38,088 nucleotides of DNA from assembly GCA_048886645.1 (NCBI GenBank), contig JBHLKN010000006.1, positions 1 to 38,088 of the forward strand. The letters are read 5' to 3'. Below the pieces are notes generated by a model. The model searched no databases. It saw only the letters and a list, made by a program, of their open reading frames with translations, and was not told where the DNA came from. Positions 22,924 through 29,851 of the stretch are shown here, piece by piece (position 1 is the first letter of the stretch; each line of letters starts with the position of its first letter). The stretch comes from Wukongarchaeum sp048886645 (lineage in GTDB: Archaea; Asgardarchaeota; Wukongarchaeia; Wukongarchaeales; Wukongarchaeaceae). Made by a program: the position numbers and the translations under genes.

Positions 22924-23190
22924 ATGTTGGAAATAGAGATATATCATACACCTGCTTGCGGAAATTGCCGAAGAACCAAGAGATTGGTTGAATTTGTCGT
23001 ATCGAAACGATATCCAAAGGAAGTAAAAATTAGAAATATTGATCTTTCAGACCCCCGCAACATAGAGGAGGCAAGGGCTAAGGGAGTTTACGGTGTTCCT
23101 ACAGTCATTATTGGAGAAACGATAATTCGAGGCATTCCACGAGGAGAAAGCGAAATAGTAGAACTTATAGAGAAATATAAAGAATGTTAA
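22924..23190 (+). CDS. Small thioredoxin/glutaredoxin-like protein
   Basis: 88-residue redox protein with a thioredoxin fold. The first strand LEIEIYHTPACGNCRRTKRL carries the active-site CGNC (residues about 12-15), and the cis-proline loop is GVYGVPTVII, followed by GIPRGESEIVELI. This matches archaeal mini-glutaredoxin/thioredoxin proteins of 80-90 residues, which reduce disulfides or thiol-metal centres. The ATG start has AGGTGG upstream, within reach of an inverted repeat. It is monocistronic as far as can be seen. Nearby Cys-rich regulators and zinc methyltransferases are possible clients, but no link is shown. Confidence 0.85.
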   Translation: MLEIEIYHTPACGNCRRTKRLVEFVVSKRYPKEVKIRNIDLSDPRNIEEARAKGVYGVPTVIIGETIIRGIPRGESEIVELIEKYKEC

Positions 23191-23250
23191 AAATAGTCGA
23201 ATACCTTTATACTCCTTCTACCAAATACTTAATCCCACAGAAATCGTCTA

Positions 23251-23373
23251 TTAAAGCGCTATTTTTCTTCCACAGTTAGGACAGAATCTAGCATTAGGAT
23301 GTTTTATTCCAATGCCGCAGTAAGGACAATAATTAATTTGACCAGATTCTTTCTCCCCCTTTATTTTTGTAGA
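23251..23373 (-). pseudogene. Zinc-ribbon tail of the PadR regulator, cut off by an in-frame TAA
   Basis: Immediately after the PadR stop (TAA 23376-23374) the same frame stays open for 40 codons to TAA 23253-23251. It encodes a complete zinc ribbon: NYCPYCGIGIKHPNARFCPN followed by CGRK. No usable start codon lies between, so it is not an independent gene. It is either a lost C-terminal domain, a readthrough product or the result of one wrong base. Confidence 0.75.
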
Positions 23374-23799
23374 TTAAAATGGTTTTTGATCATTTGACAA
23401 TACGTCTGTTACTAGTAATTCTTTGAAAAAGTTTACCCATGGAGGTAAGCAACAGCTCCTCATAGCAATAGACTCATTCAACTCTTTAATGCATTCTTCT
23501 AACTCATCAAGGCCTTTTTCAGTTATCGCATATATTTTCTTCCTCCCCCCTCTCCCCTTTTCATCGACTTTTGAAACCTCTTCTTCTTTTTTCTCGATAC
23601 ACTTATCTTCCTCGAGGGAGGAGAGCAAAGGATAAATCGATCCTGGGCTAGGTCTCCAAAAACCTCCCGTAATACGCTCTATTTCATTCATGATCTCGTA
23701 GCCATGAGTTACCCCATTACTCATCAATTTAAGGACTAGATATTTTAAAAACCCCCGAGGTACCATGGGAAAAGGCACTATATTATCAAAAGAAGACAT
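23374..23799 (-). CDS. PadR-family transcriptional regulator
   Basis: 141-residue winged-helix regulator. PadR marks are FLKYLVLKLMSNGVTHGYEI, followed by NEIERITGGFWRPSPGSIYP, the family signature, and LLSSLEEDKCIEK. GRGGRKKIYAITEKGLDEL is the wing and following helix. The C-terminal dimer helix is short and has SCCLPPW. The frame continues after the TAA stop into a zinc ribbon (23251-23373), so the ancestral protein was probably about 180 residues. It lies 42 bases downstream of a corrinoid-protein gene on the same strand, so the two are likely co-transcribed. It may sense a ligand linked to corrinoid or methyl metabolism. Confidence 0.85.
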   Translation of the reverse strand: MSSFDNIVPFPMVPRGFLKYLVLKLMSNGVTHGYEIMNEIERITGGFWRPSPGSIYPLLSSLEEDKCIEKKEEEVSKVDEKGRGGRKKIYAITEKGLDELEECIKELNESIAMRSCCLPPWVNFFKELLVTDVLSNDQKPF

Positions 23800-23841
23800 A
23801 TCAAATCGCCAACTACTTCCCTCTATGAAAAATATTAAGGG

Positions 23842-24318
23842 TTAGGGAGGGTTTTGCATCATTTGGACAACTTTTTGAGGTACTATACCTGAATCTGCCC
23901 CTATTTCTTCCATAAATTTTTCGTCTACGGTTGCACCTCCAACTAATATTTTCAATTTTTCCCTCAAACCTGCTTCTTTTAAAGCTTTAATCGTTTCCCT
24001 GACAGCTTGTAAGGTTGAATCCATGCTTGCAGACAAACCTACTATTTTCATTGCCTTGGTTTCTTTAAGTTTTTTAACGAAAGCTTCTGGGGGAACATCG
24101 TTTCCTAAGTCATGAACTTCGTATCCCGATGCTTTAAGAAAGGCGGCTATAATGTCCTTTCCTATGACGCTCATACCTTTTGTTAGTCCTTGATTAATTG
24201 CTTCTAAAGGATTAACACCTGTATCTAGCGCTTTTTTAGAAAACTCAACCGCCTGATCCTTATTTCCAGTTATAACAGCCTCGCTTAACTTATCTAATAT
24301 CTCCTCTTTAGAAGACAT
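23842..24318 (-). CDS. Corrinoid protein with internal deletion that removes the B12-ligating His motif
   Basis: 158-residue corrinoid-type protein. The start MSSKEEILDKLSEAVITG and DTGVNPLEAINQGLTKGMSV are the first two cap helices. The sequence then jumps directly from MSVI to GKDIIAAFLKASGYEV, which normally follows DxHxxG. About 57-60 residues are missing, comprising the second half of the cap and the DxH of the cobalt-ligating motif. The remaining Rossmann domain is normal: VHDLGNDVPPEAF, VGLSASMDSTLQAVRE, ILVGGATVDEKF. Relatives are about 215 aa. The frame is kept, so the protein may be made but should not bind cobamide in the usual base-off mode. It shares the GGTGGTAT leader and its N-terminus with the gene at 4097-4441. 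A PadR gene follows. Confidence 0.85.
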   Translation of the reverse strand: MSSKEEILDKLSEAVITGNKDQAVEFSKKALDTGVNPLEAINQGLTKGMSVIGKDIIAAFLKASGYEVHDLGNDVPPEAFVKKLKETKAMKIVGLSASMDSTLQAVRETIKALKEAGLREKLKILVGGATVDEKFMEEIGADSGIVPQKVVQMMQNPP

Positions 24319-24630
24319 ACTATACCACCTTACAACCCATCTGCGTCTTTAAACTCCTTCTAGCTTGAAATGCATGCTTAAAAGCTAGTTTTTCTAGATC
24401 TCTAATTATAAATAAAATAATCCTAATATTTTCATAAATATACTCCCCAGAAATTTCTTCCTGAAACTCTTAGGACCGCTCCACGCCGTATATCACCAAT
24501 TATTTAACTACAAAGTGGTATAATCACATTGTTGCTTCAAAAAACAACAAAAGATAATTTAAAAAGGGGAATTTTTCTTTTTTTGTTTATTTGAATTCTA
24601 TTGTAAGAGAAAGGTTAGCGGTGTGTGGCG
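24319..24630. other. Divergent promoter region between the corrinoid and cobS genes
   Basis: No gene seen. CTAGCTT (24360-24366) and AAGCTAG (24382-24388) form a 7-bp inverted repeat 42 bases upstream of the corrinoid gene, possibly an operator for the PadR protein encoded in that unit. TTGTTG/CAACAA (about 24532-24553) is a second weak repeat, close to an A+T box for cobS. Confidence 0.4.
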
Positions 24631-25473
24631 TTGAGTAGTGAAGGTAATGGCGGGCATTTTCATGGTTTAAGGAGTGCTTTTTCTTTTCTTACTGTTATTC
24701 CTGTAAGTAAGAAGATGTACTCTCATGAGGAAGTTGCTAGGAATTTTCATTTTGCGCCTGTTGTGGGGTTTGTGGTAGGACTCATGGCAGGAGTTTTTGG
24801 GTATTTTTTAGGGCTTTTGCTTCCGCAGCTTATTGTGGGTTTTTTTGTGCTTTATTTTATTCTTAGGGTGTCTGGTTTTCATAACGTTGATGGGTTGTTC
24901 GATCTTGGGGATGGGTTGATGGTTATGGGATCTCCTGAGAAAAAGATTGAGGTAATGCATGATGTTAACATTGGTGTTGGCGGGCTTATCTTAGGGTTTT
25001 TTGTTTTGATTATCACGGGGATCGCTATCGGGGAGGTTGAAGAAGAGTTTTTAATACCTGCTGTTGTAGTGGCTGAAATGGGGGGTAAAATGGTCCAGAT
25101 GGGGTGTATTTCTTTTGGGAGGAGCTCAAAAACTCCTGTTGCTGGGGCTTTTCACAAATTTGTGAATAAGAAAACTTTTGCAAAAGGTCTAGCTATTTCT
25201 CTTTTAATTTTAACACCTTTTCTCCTCTTTATTGAAAACATTGAAATTTTTAAAGAAGAGGGGATTCGTTTCTTAAATGAATGGGATTCATTTAGCTATG
25301 AAGAACTGTTAGTTTTTATAGGCGTGTTCCTTCTTGGAATATTTTCTGTAATGATTTTGATGATAAGAACTGCTCACAAACACTTTAACGCAGTCACTGG
25401 GGATGTTGCAGGGGCATCAAATGAAATAGCTAGGATAACAATATTACTTTTAATAATAATTACGCTTATTTGA
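24631..25473 (+). CDS. cobS: CobS, adenosylcobinamide-GDP ribazoletransferase (cobalamin synthase)
   Basis: 280-residue membrane enzyme that joins adenosylcobinamide-GDP with alpha-ribazole or its phosphate, the last assembly step of cobamide synthesis. Family segments are GLRSAFSFLTVIPV near the start, RNFHFAPVVGFVVGLMAGVF, the metal/phosphate-binding FHNVDGLFDLGDGLMVMGSP around residue 90, and CISFGRSSKTP. It has about six hydrophobic helices, and the end, FNAVTGDVAGASNEIAR, is conserved. TTG 24631 is chosen because GCGGTG lies upstream; GTG 24625 would be too close to that site. cobY begins 14 bases after the stop, so the two form an operon. Confidence 0.92.
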   Translation: MSSEGNGGHFHGLRSAFSFLTVIPVSKKMYSHEEVARNFHFAPVVGFVVGLMAGVFGYFLGLLLPQLIVGFFVLYFILRVSGFHNVDGLFDLGDGLMVMGSPEKKIEVMHDVNIGVGGLILGFFVLIITGIAIGEVEEEFLIPAVVVAEMGGKMVQMGCISFGRSSKTPVAGAFHKFVNKKTFAKGLAISLLILTPFLLFIENIEIFKEEGIRFLNEWDSFSYEELLVFIGVFLLGIFSVMILMIRTAHKHFNAVTGDVAGASNEIARITILLLIIITLI

Positions 25474-25487
25474 AAATTGGTAGGAAG

Positions 25488-26153
25488 ATGGATATGGAAG
25501 AAAATTATGGAAGTAATGGTGCTGGAAAGGGCGTGACTTGTTTGATTATGGCGGGAGGTAGGGGTAGAAGGCTTGGTATTAGTATTGAGAAGCCTTTGCT
25601 TGAGGTTGGGAGTAAGACTATATTGGATAGGGTTGTGGAAGCGGCTTTATCTGCTTCAAAAATTGATAAGGTTATTGTGACTGTTACTTCTTTTACGCCT
25701 GAAACAAGGCAAAAGTTGGAGGATAAGGGTGTTCCATACATCGTAACGCCAGGTGAGGGTTTTATTGAGGATATGCGGTTTGCTATAAAAAATGCAGATC
25801 TTTTTGGTGGGGTTTTGGTTCTTGTTTGTGATATACCGCTAATTACGGCGGAAGATATTGATGAAATAGTGACTCAGTATGAGAGTTGTGGGAAGCCTGC
25901 TATGTCCGTCATGGTTAAGGCAGAGGTTTATGAAAAAATCGGGTTAGAGCCTAGTTATATCGTGGAGCTTGAGGACGGAGAGCTTGCTGTACCTACAGGT
26001 ATAAACTTTGTTCAGGCGGAACTTATCAAAAGTTTAGGCTATGAAGACGTGTTAGAAGAAGGGGTATATGTTACCAATAATGTAAATTTTGCCGCAAATA
26101 TTAATAAAATGGAAGATTTAGAGAATATAAAGAAGTTCTTAGGAATCACTTAA
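25488..26153 (+). CDS. cobY: CobY-like adenosylcobinamide-phosphate guanylyltransferase
   Basis: 221-residue nucleotidyltransferase (GT-A fold) that makes adenosylcobinamide-GDP, the substrate of the CobS encoded just upstream. The GTP-binding start is CLIMAGGRGRRLGI, then EKPLLEVGSKTILDRVVE. VLVLVCDIPLITAEDIDE holds the metal-binding Asp. VPTGINFVQAELI and NNVNFAANINKMEDLENI complete the MobA-like domain, as in archaeal CobY. ATG 25488 or ATG 25494 can be the start (ribosome site GGTAGG at 25479-25484). It is the archaeal replacement for bacterial CobU. It converges with pyruvate kinase, with 15 bases between stops. Confidence 0.88.
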   Translation: MDMEENYGSNGAGKGVTCLIMAGGRGRRLGISIEKPLLEVGSKTILDRVVEAALSASKIDKVIVTVTSFTPETRQKLEDKGVPYIVTPGEGFIEDMRFAIKNADLFGGVLVLVCDIPLITAEDIDEIVTQYESCGKPAMSVMVKAEVYEKIGLEPSYIVELEDGELAVPTGINFVQAELIKSLGYEDVLEEGVYVTNNVNFAANINKMEDLENIKKFLGIT

Positions 26154-26168
26154 AACTGGTTTTTAGGT

Positions 26169-27617
26169 TTAAGAGTTACTTGGATGGTATTGTAGGACGT
26201 CTTTTACTTTGTGTATTTCGAGGAGGTTTGTTTTTCCCGGGATTCCGAGGAGGGATCCTGCGACTATGACCACAGTGTCTTCTTCTTCTATTAGGGCTTC
26301 TTCTTTTGCCCGGGAGACGGCTTCGTAGATTAGGGCGTCTGTGTTTTGAGCAAGTTTCATGGTTAGCGGGGTGACACCCCATAGGAGGGCTAGTTGGCGC
26401 ATTACGGTTTCTTCGGGTGTTACGGCGATTATTGGGGCTGGTGGTCTGTATTTTGAGATCATTCTTGCGGAGTAGCCGTCTTGTGTTGCTACGATTACTG
26501 CTGCGGCATCTGTTCTTTTTACAACGTAGTAAACTGCGTGTCCTAATATTTCAGGTATTGTTGGGGATTCGGTATCGTATTCGGAAAGGTCTCTTTGAGT
26601 GATTAGACATTCTGCATGGCTTGAGATTTCGTCCATCATTTTTACCGCTTCTACAGGGTATTTGCCCGTGGCGGTTTCTCCTGAAAGCATTACAGCGTCT
26701 GTTCCGTCGAGAATAGCGTTGGCCACGTCGCTTGCTTCTGCGCGGGTGGGTCGAGGATTGTGGATCATTGATTCAAGCATTTGTGTGGCAGTAATTACTG
26801 GCTTTCCATAGATGTTACATTTTTTTATGATGGATTTTTGAACGATTGGTACTTGCCAGGGTGATAGTTGTATGCCCATGTCTCCTCGGGCTACCATGAT
26901 TCCTTCTGATACTTTTAGAATTTCGTCGAAGTTTTCCACCGCTTCTTTAAGTTCTATTTTTGAGATTAGGGGGATGGAGATGCCTTTATCTGCTAAAATA
27001 TTCCTTATTTTTTCCACGTCTTTTGGTCCTTTCACGAAGGAGATTGAGAGGTAGTCGCTTTGAAGTTTTGCTACAAGTTTTAGGTCTTCTAGATCTTTCT
27101 CTGTGGGTAGGGAGAGCATTTGGAAAGAAGCTCCTGGCACGTTAACGCCTTTTCTGTTTCCAACTTCTCCCCCGGTTACAACTGTGCAAACGATTTCGTT
27201 TTCTGTTTTTGAAAGGACTTTAAGCTCTATCAAGCCATCATTTATAAATACGCTTTCCCCTATTTCGACCTCTTTTGGGAGATTGTTGTAGGATACAGAT
27301 ATTTTGGATCCGTCCCCGATTATTGCTTCGTTGGTTAGAACAACCTTGGAATCGTTTTTTAAAAACACTTTTCCCCCTTTCATTTCCCCTGTTCTAACCT
27401 TTGGCCCGGTGATATCAAACATTATGCCTATTTTATCAGAAAGGCTTCTTATTCTGTCAAAAATTTTAACGTGTTCCTCATGGCTTCCGTGGCTAAAATT
27501 GAGCCTAGCAACATCCATACCTGCCTTAATAAGCTTTGACAAAACCTCTTCACTAGAACTTGAAGGACCAATAGTGCACACAATTTTAGTGCGAGTTTCT
27601 GTTATTTTCAAGTCCAT
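26169..27617 (-). CDS. pyk: Pyruvate kinase
   Basis: 482-residue glycolytic enzyme converting phosphoenolpyruvate and ADP into pyruvate and ATP. Segments in order are RTKIVCTIGPSSSSEEVL, MDVARLNFSHGSHEEH, IMFDITGPKVRTGEM, SYLSISFVKGPKDVEKIR, LISKIELKEAVENFDEIL, GIMVARGDMGIQLS, the family signature KPVITATQMLESMIHNPRPTRAEASDVANAILDGTDAVMLSGETA around 275-320 (written here as separate known words), and the C-terminal allosteric domain. Length is normal. GGGAGG is five bases before ATG. It shows the organism can run sugar or gluconeogenic carbon through pyruvate, so it is not limited to C1 metabolism. Confidence 0.97.
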   Translation of the reverse strand: MDLKITETRTKIVCTIGPSSSSEEVLSKLIKAGMDVARLNFSHGSHEEHVKIFDRIRSLSDKIGIMFDITGPKVRTGEMKGGKVFLKNDSKVVLTNEAIIGDGSKISVSYNNLPKEVEIGESVFINDGLIELKVLSKTENEIVCTVVTGGEVGNRKGVNVPGASFQMLSLPTEKDLEDLKLVAKLQSDYLSISFVKGPKDVEKIRNILADKGISIPLISKIELKEAVENFDEILKVSEGIMVARGDMGIQLSPWQVPIVQKSIIKKCNIYGKPVITATQMLESMIHNPRPTRAEASDVANAILDGTDAVMLSGETATGKYPVEAVKMMDEISSHAECLITQRDLSEYDTESPTIPEILGHAVYYVVKRTDAAAVIVATQDGYSARMISKYRPPAPIIAVTPEETVMRQLALLWGVTPLTMKLAQNTDALIYEAVSRAKEEALIEEEDTVVIVAGSLLGIPGKTNLLEIHKVKDVLQYHPSNS

Positions 27618-27844
27618 AATCCTCCCTATAAAAATGAAATATGAACAAAAAACACTTTTACCTTTATTTTATTAAAGTAAAACTTATTGTTATGTTTTGC
27701 CATCATCTTTCCAAATTGCGTTTTTTATTAGGGTCTATGGATAATATCCTTAAATTATACTAAAAGTTTTTAGTTGCCTTTACATTATTAATATAACTTA
27801 AAAACGCCAGAAGAGAAATCGAAGAAAGGTTGAGGCGAAGGTAA

Positions 27845-29026
27845 ATGCAAGATGACCCAAGTTATTTCAAGGAATCTTTAAATTCTTCCACTAGAACAGA
27901 AAAATCAGCACCTTCTGAAAGTGAGCATGTGTGGTTCATCTTAATGAAGGGAAAAGATGTTGAAAAAAGAGAAGATAAAGAGATTGAGGTCTGGGATTAC
28001 TCATATATCACTTTCACCTCGGGAAAATATGAAGACGAGGGTAAAATTAAGGCTGAAAAAGACCTGGAAACATTAAATCTTCTCCTTTCTGGAGAATTTC
28101 CTGTTAAAAAAGAGGGCATAAAAACTGATATGGAAATCCAGAGAGATGATGGAAAATTTATAGCGAAATTTCAAGAGACTATCCGTCCCTTGCTTCAAAC
28201 ATCTTTCCTTTTGATAGGGGTTTTTTTTCTTCTTTTAACAGCCTTAATAGCTGTTCCTATAAGTAATGAACAACCCGTACTTCTCGTGATTTTGTTGACT
28301 ATTGGAGTGGTATTTATCCTTTTAAGCTTCACAATTACAAGCACTCAAACGCAAATATCTTTCGATCACGCTCCAAAAACTCTTCAACATCAAACAAGCA
28401 AAGGTCCACTCAGAAAAAGAGAAACAATGACATTTTTGAGGCTTCCTACTGTGAAATTTGAAATAAAAAAAGTTACAGAGGCCCATTGGGATATATTCCT
28501 TGAAGGAAAAGACCTAGAAGGAAAGTGGAAAAACGTGGCAATCTGGGACTACTCATACCTTTCAAGGAGGGCCCATGAATATCTCTATCTTCATGCAGAC
28601 AAAGTCAGGGCTAAAAAAAACGTAAAAACTCTTAACGAAATGCTCTCTGAAACTTACGTGCCAGAAACCGACTTAGAACGTCTCAGAACCGATATGAAAA
28701 TCACGACGGAAAATGGTGCGGTGAAAGCAACTTTCCGATATCCCCTTATTTTCACAATAATATTTCTCTCTGCAGGAATGATCTGCGCAATAACAGCGAT
28801 CCTTATCGCGATTCTAATAGGCATAGAAGAAATCGCTTTAATCGCAACCCTCTTAATTCTTGCTATAGTCTCTACTCTAGCTGGTATATTCCTCTTTAAC
28901 CGTAAAACATGGATTCTCTTAAACCGCCCAAAAGGAACAGTAGAAATATGGACCATAAGCTGGTTCAAAAAAACAAAAATCCTGGAACTGGCTGCAAAAA
29001 CCGCAAAATTCAAAATAAAAGCATGA
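27845..29026 (+). CDS. Internally duplicated membrane protein, family unknown
   Basis: 393-residue protein made of two similar halves. Each half has a soluble domain of about 85 residues followed by two transmembrane helices. Half 1 covers about 28-165 and half 2 about 213-355. Shared words in the same order are GKDVE / GKDLE, EVWDYSYITF / AIWDYSYLS, KAEKDLETLNLLLSG / RAKKNVKTLNEMLSE, KTDMEIQRDDGKFIAKF / RTDMKITTENGAVKATF. Hydrophobic hairpins follow at about 116-163 and 301-352. A short cytoplasmic tail, GTVEIWTISWFKKTKILEL, ends the chain. No signal peptide is present. GAAGG precedes the ATG. No family or function was recognised; the soluble halves could pack as a pseudo-dimer at the membrane. 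Confidence 0.75.
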   Translation: MQDDPSYFKESLNSSTRTEKSAPSESEHVWFILMKGKDVEKREDKEIEVWDYSYITFTSGKYEDEGKIKAEKDLETLNLLLSGEFPVKKEGIKTDMEIQRDDGKFIAKFQETIRPLLQTSFLLIGVFFLLLTALIAVPISNEQPVLLVILLTIGVVFILLSFTITSTQTQISFDHAPKTLQHQTSKGPLRKRETMTFLRLPTVKFEIKKVTEAHWDIFLEGKDLEGKWKNVAIWDYSYLSRRAHEYLYLHADKVRAKKNVKTLNEMLSETYVPETDLERLRTDMKITTENGAVKATFRYPLIFTIIFLSAGMICAITAILIAILIGIEEIALIATLLILAIVSTLAGIFLFNRKTWILLNRPKGTVEIWTISWFKKTKILELAAKTAKFKIKA

Positions 29027-29094
29027 ACTACCCAGCCCTTACAGAGGGGATTTCCTTTGGCGGAAGTTGCGGGGGGCGGTTTATTTTGTTTTTT

Positions 29095-29679
29095 TTATTT
29101 TTCTTGCCAGAAGGTTCCGCGATAGGCGGAGGTGTAGGGGCATCCTAAACACCAGTTTAGCTCATACCGATCGCATTTTTTACAATTACAACCACAGGGA
29201 GTTTTTTCAGTTTTTTCTATGATCATTTTTATGGGGAAGGCTAGGTCGATTTCTGCATCTATGATTATGTTTAGTTCGACATTAGTTACCTCAGGGTTTT
29301 CCCTTAAATGATAGTCTACTAGGGCTTCGAGGGTTGTTAGGTCCTCGCTCGCGAAAAATAGGCATACGTTGTTTTTTCCGCTTGTTACGAAACCGTGTAA
29401 GAAGTAGGGGCAGTTTTTGAAGACATCAATTATTTGGGTGGGATTGTTTACTATTGCGTCTACTTTTGCAACGTTTAAGCCTAGTTCTTTTAGGTTTATT
29501 GCTACTTTGTTGGAGATTATGTTTTTCTCTTTTAGTTTGCGTATTCGTACTCCTATTGAAGGTTGTGAGAGCCCTAGTTTTTGCGCTATTTTGTTTTGGG
29601 GTAGTTCAGCATCTTCTTCCAAAAGCATTAAAAGTTGTCTATCTTTCTGGCTTATACCAAGCTTTTTTGCAAGAGGCAT
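29095..29679 (-). CDS. Lrp/AsnC-like transcriptional regulator with C-terminal Cys-rich domain
   Basis: 194-residue regulator. The N-terminal helix-turn-helix is KDRQLLMLLEEDAELPQNKI, AQKLGLSQPSIGVRIRKLKE, as in Lrp/AsnC proteins. A ligand/dimer domain follows (about 65-155, with GFVTSGKNNVCLFFASED). The last 30 residues, PCGCNCKKCDRYELNWCLGC plus PYTSAYRG, carry six cysteines and could hold a metal or Fe-S cluster, giving redox or metal sensing. The start is ATG 29679, after GGTG; the GTG at 29688 is part of that ribosome site. Upstream are two perfect 16-bp direct repeats (29769-29800), a likely operator. It is next to, but separate from, the HerA operon on the same strand. Confidence 0.83.
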   Translation of the reverse strand: MPLAKKLGISQKDRQLLMLLEEDAELPQNKIAQKLGLSQPSIGVRIRKLKEKNIISNKVAINLKELGLNVAKVDAIVNNPTQIIDVFKNCPYFLHGFVTSGKNNVCLFFASEDLTTLEALVDYHLRENPEVTNVELNIIIDAEIDLAFPIKMIIEKTEKTPCGCNCKKCDRYELNWCLGCPYTSAYRGTFWQEK

Positions 29680-29768
29680 AAAACGCACCTTTGATAGGTT
29701 TTTAATAGATAATTATTAGATCCATTTATTATTGTCATTCACACTTATAAATTATTAGGTTTATAATT

Positions 29769-29800
29769 GTAAAAATCAATTTATGTAAAAATCAATTTAT
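29769..29800. repeat. Perfect 16-bp direct repeat upstream of the Lrp-like gene
   Basis: GTAAAAATCAATTTAT occurs at 29769-29784 and immediately again at 29785-29800. Its position, 90-120 bases upstream of the regulator gene, fits an autoregulatory site, but slippage of an A+T-rich sequence is also possible. Confidence 0.6.
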
Positions 29801-29803
29801 AAA

Positions 29804-29822
29804 AGTATCTTTTAAAGATACT
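29804..29822 (-). terminator. 19-bp palindrome after herA (terminator or operator)
   Basis: AGTATCTTT-T-AAAGATACT is a perfect 9-bp inverted repeat with a one-base centre, 29 bases after the herA stop on the minus strand and followed there by TTTTATAAATT. The one-base loop makes a DNA palindrome as likely as an RNA hairpin. A regulator bound here could also act on the Lrp-like gene. Confidence 0.45.
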
Positions 29823-29851
29823 AAAAAAAACCCTTAATCAAGTTAAATAGC

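Noticed and set aside
26176..27675. Several 60-120 codon frames overlapping pyruvate kinase
   Set aside because: They are shadows of a well-conserved gene and have no domain or start signal.
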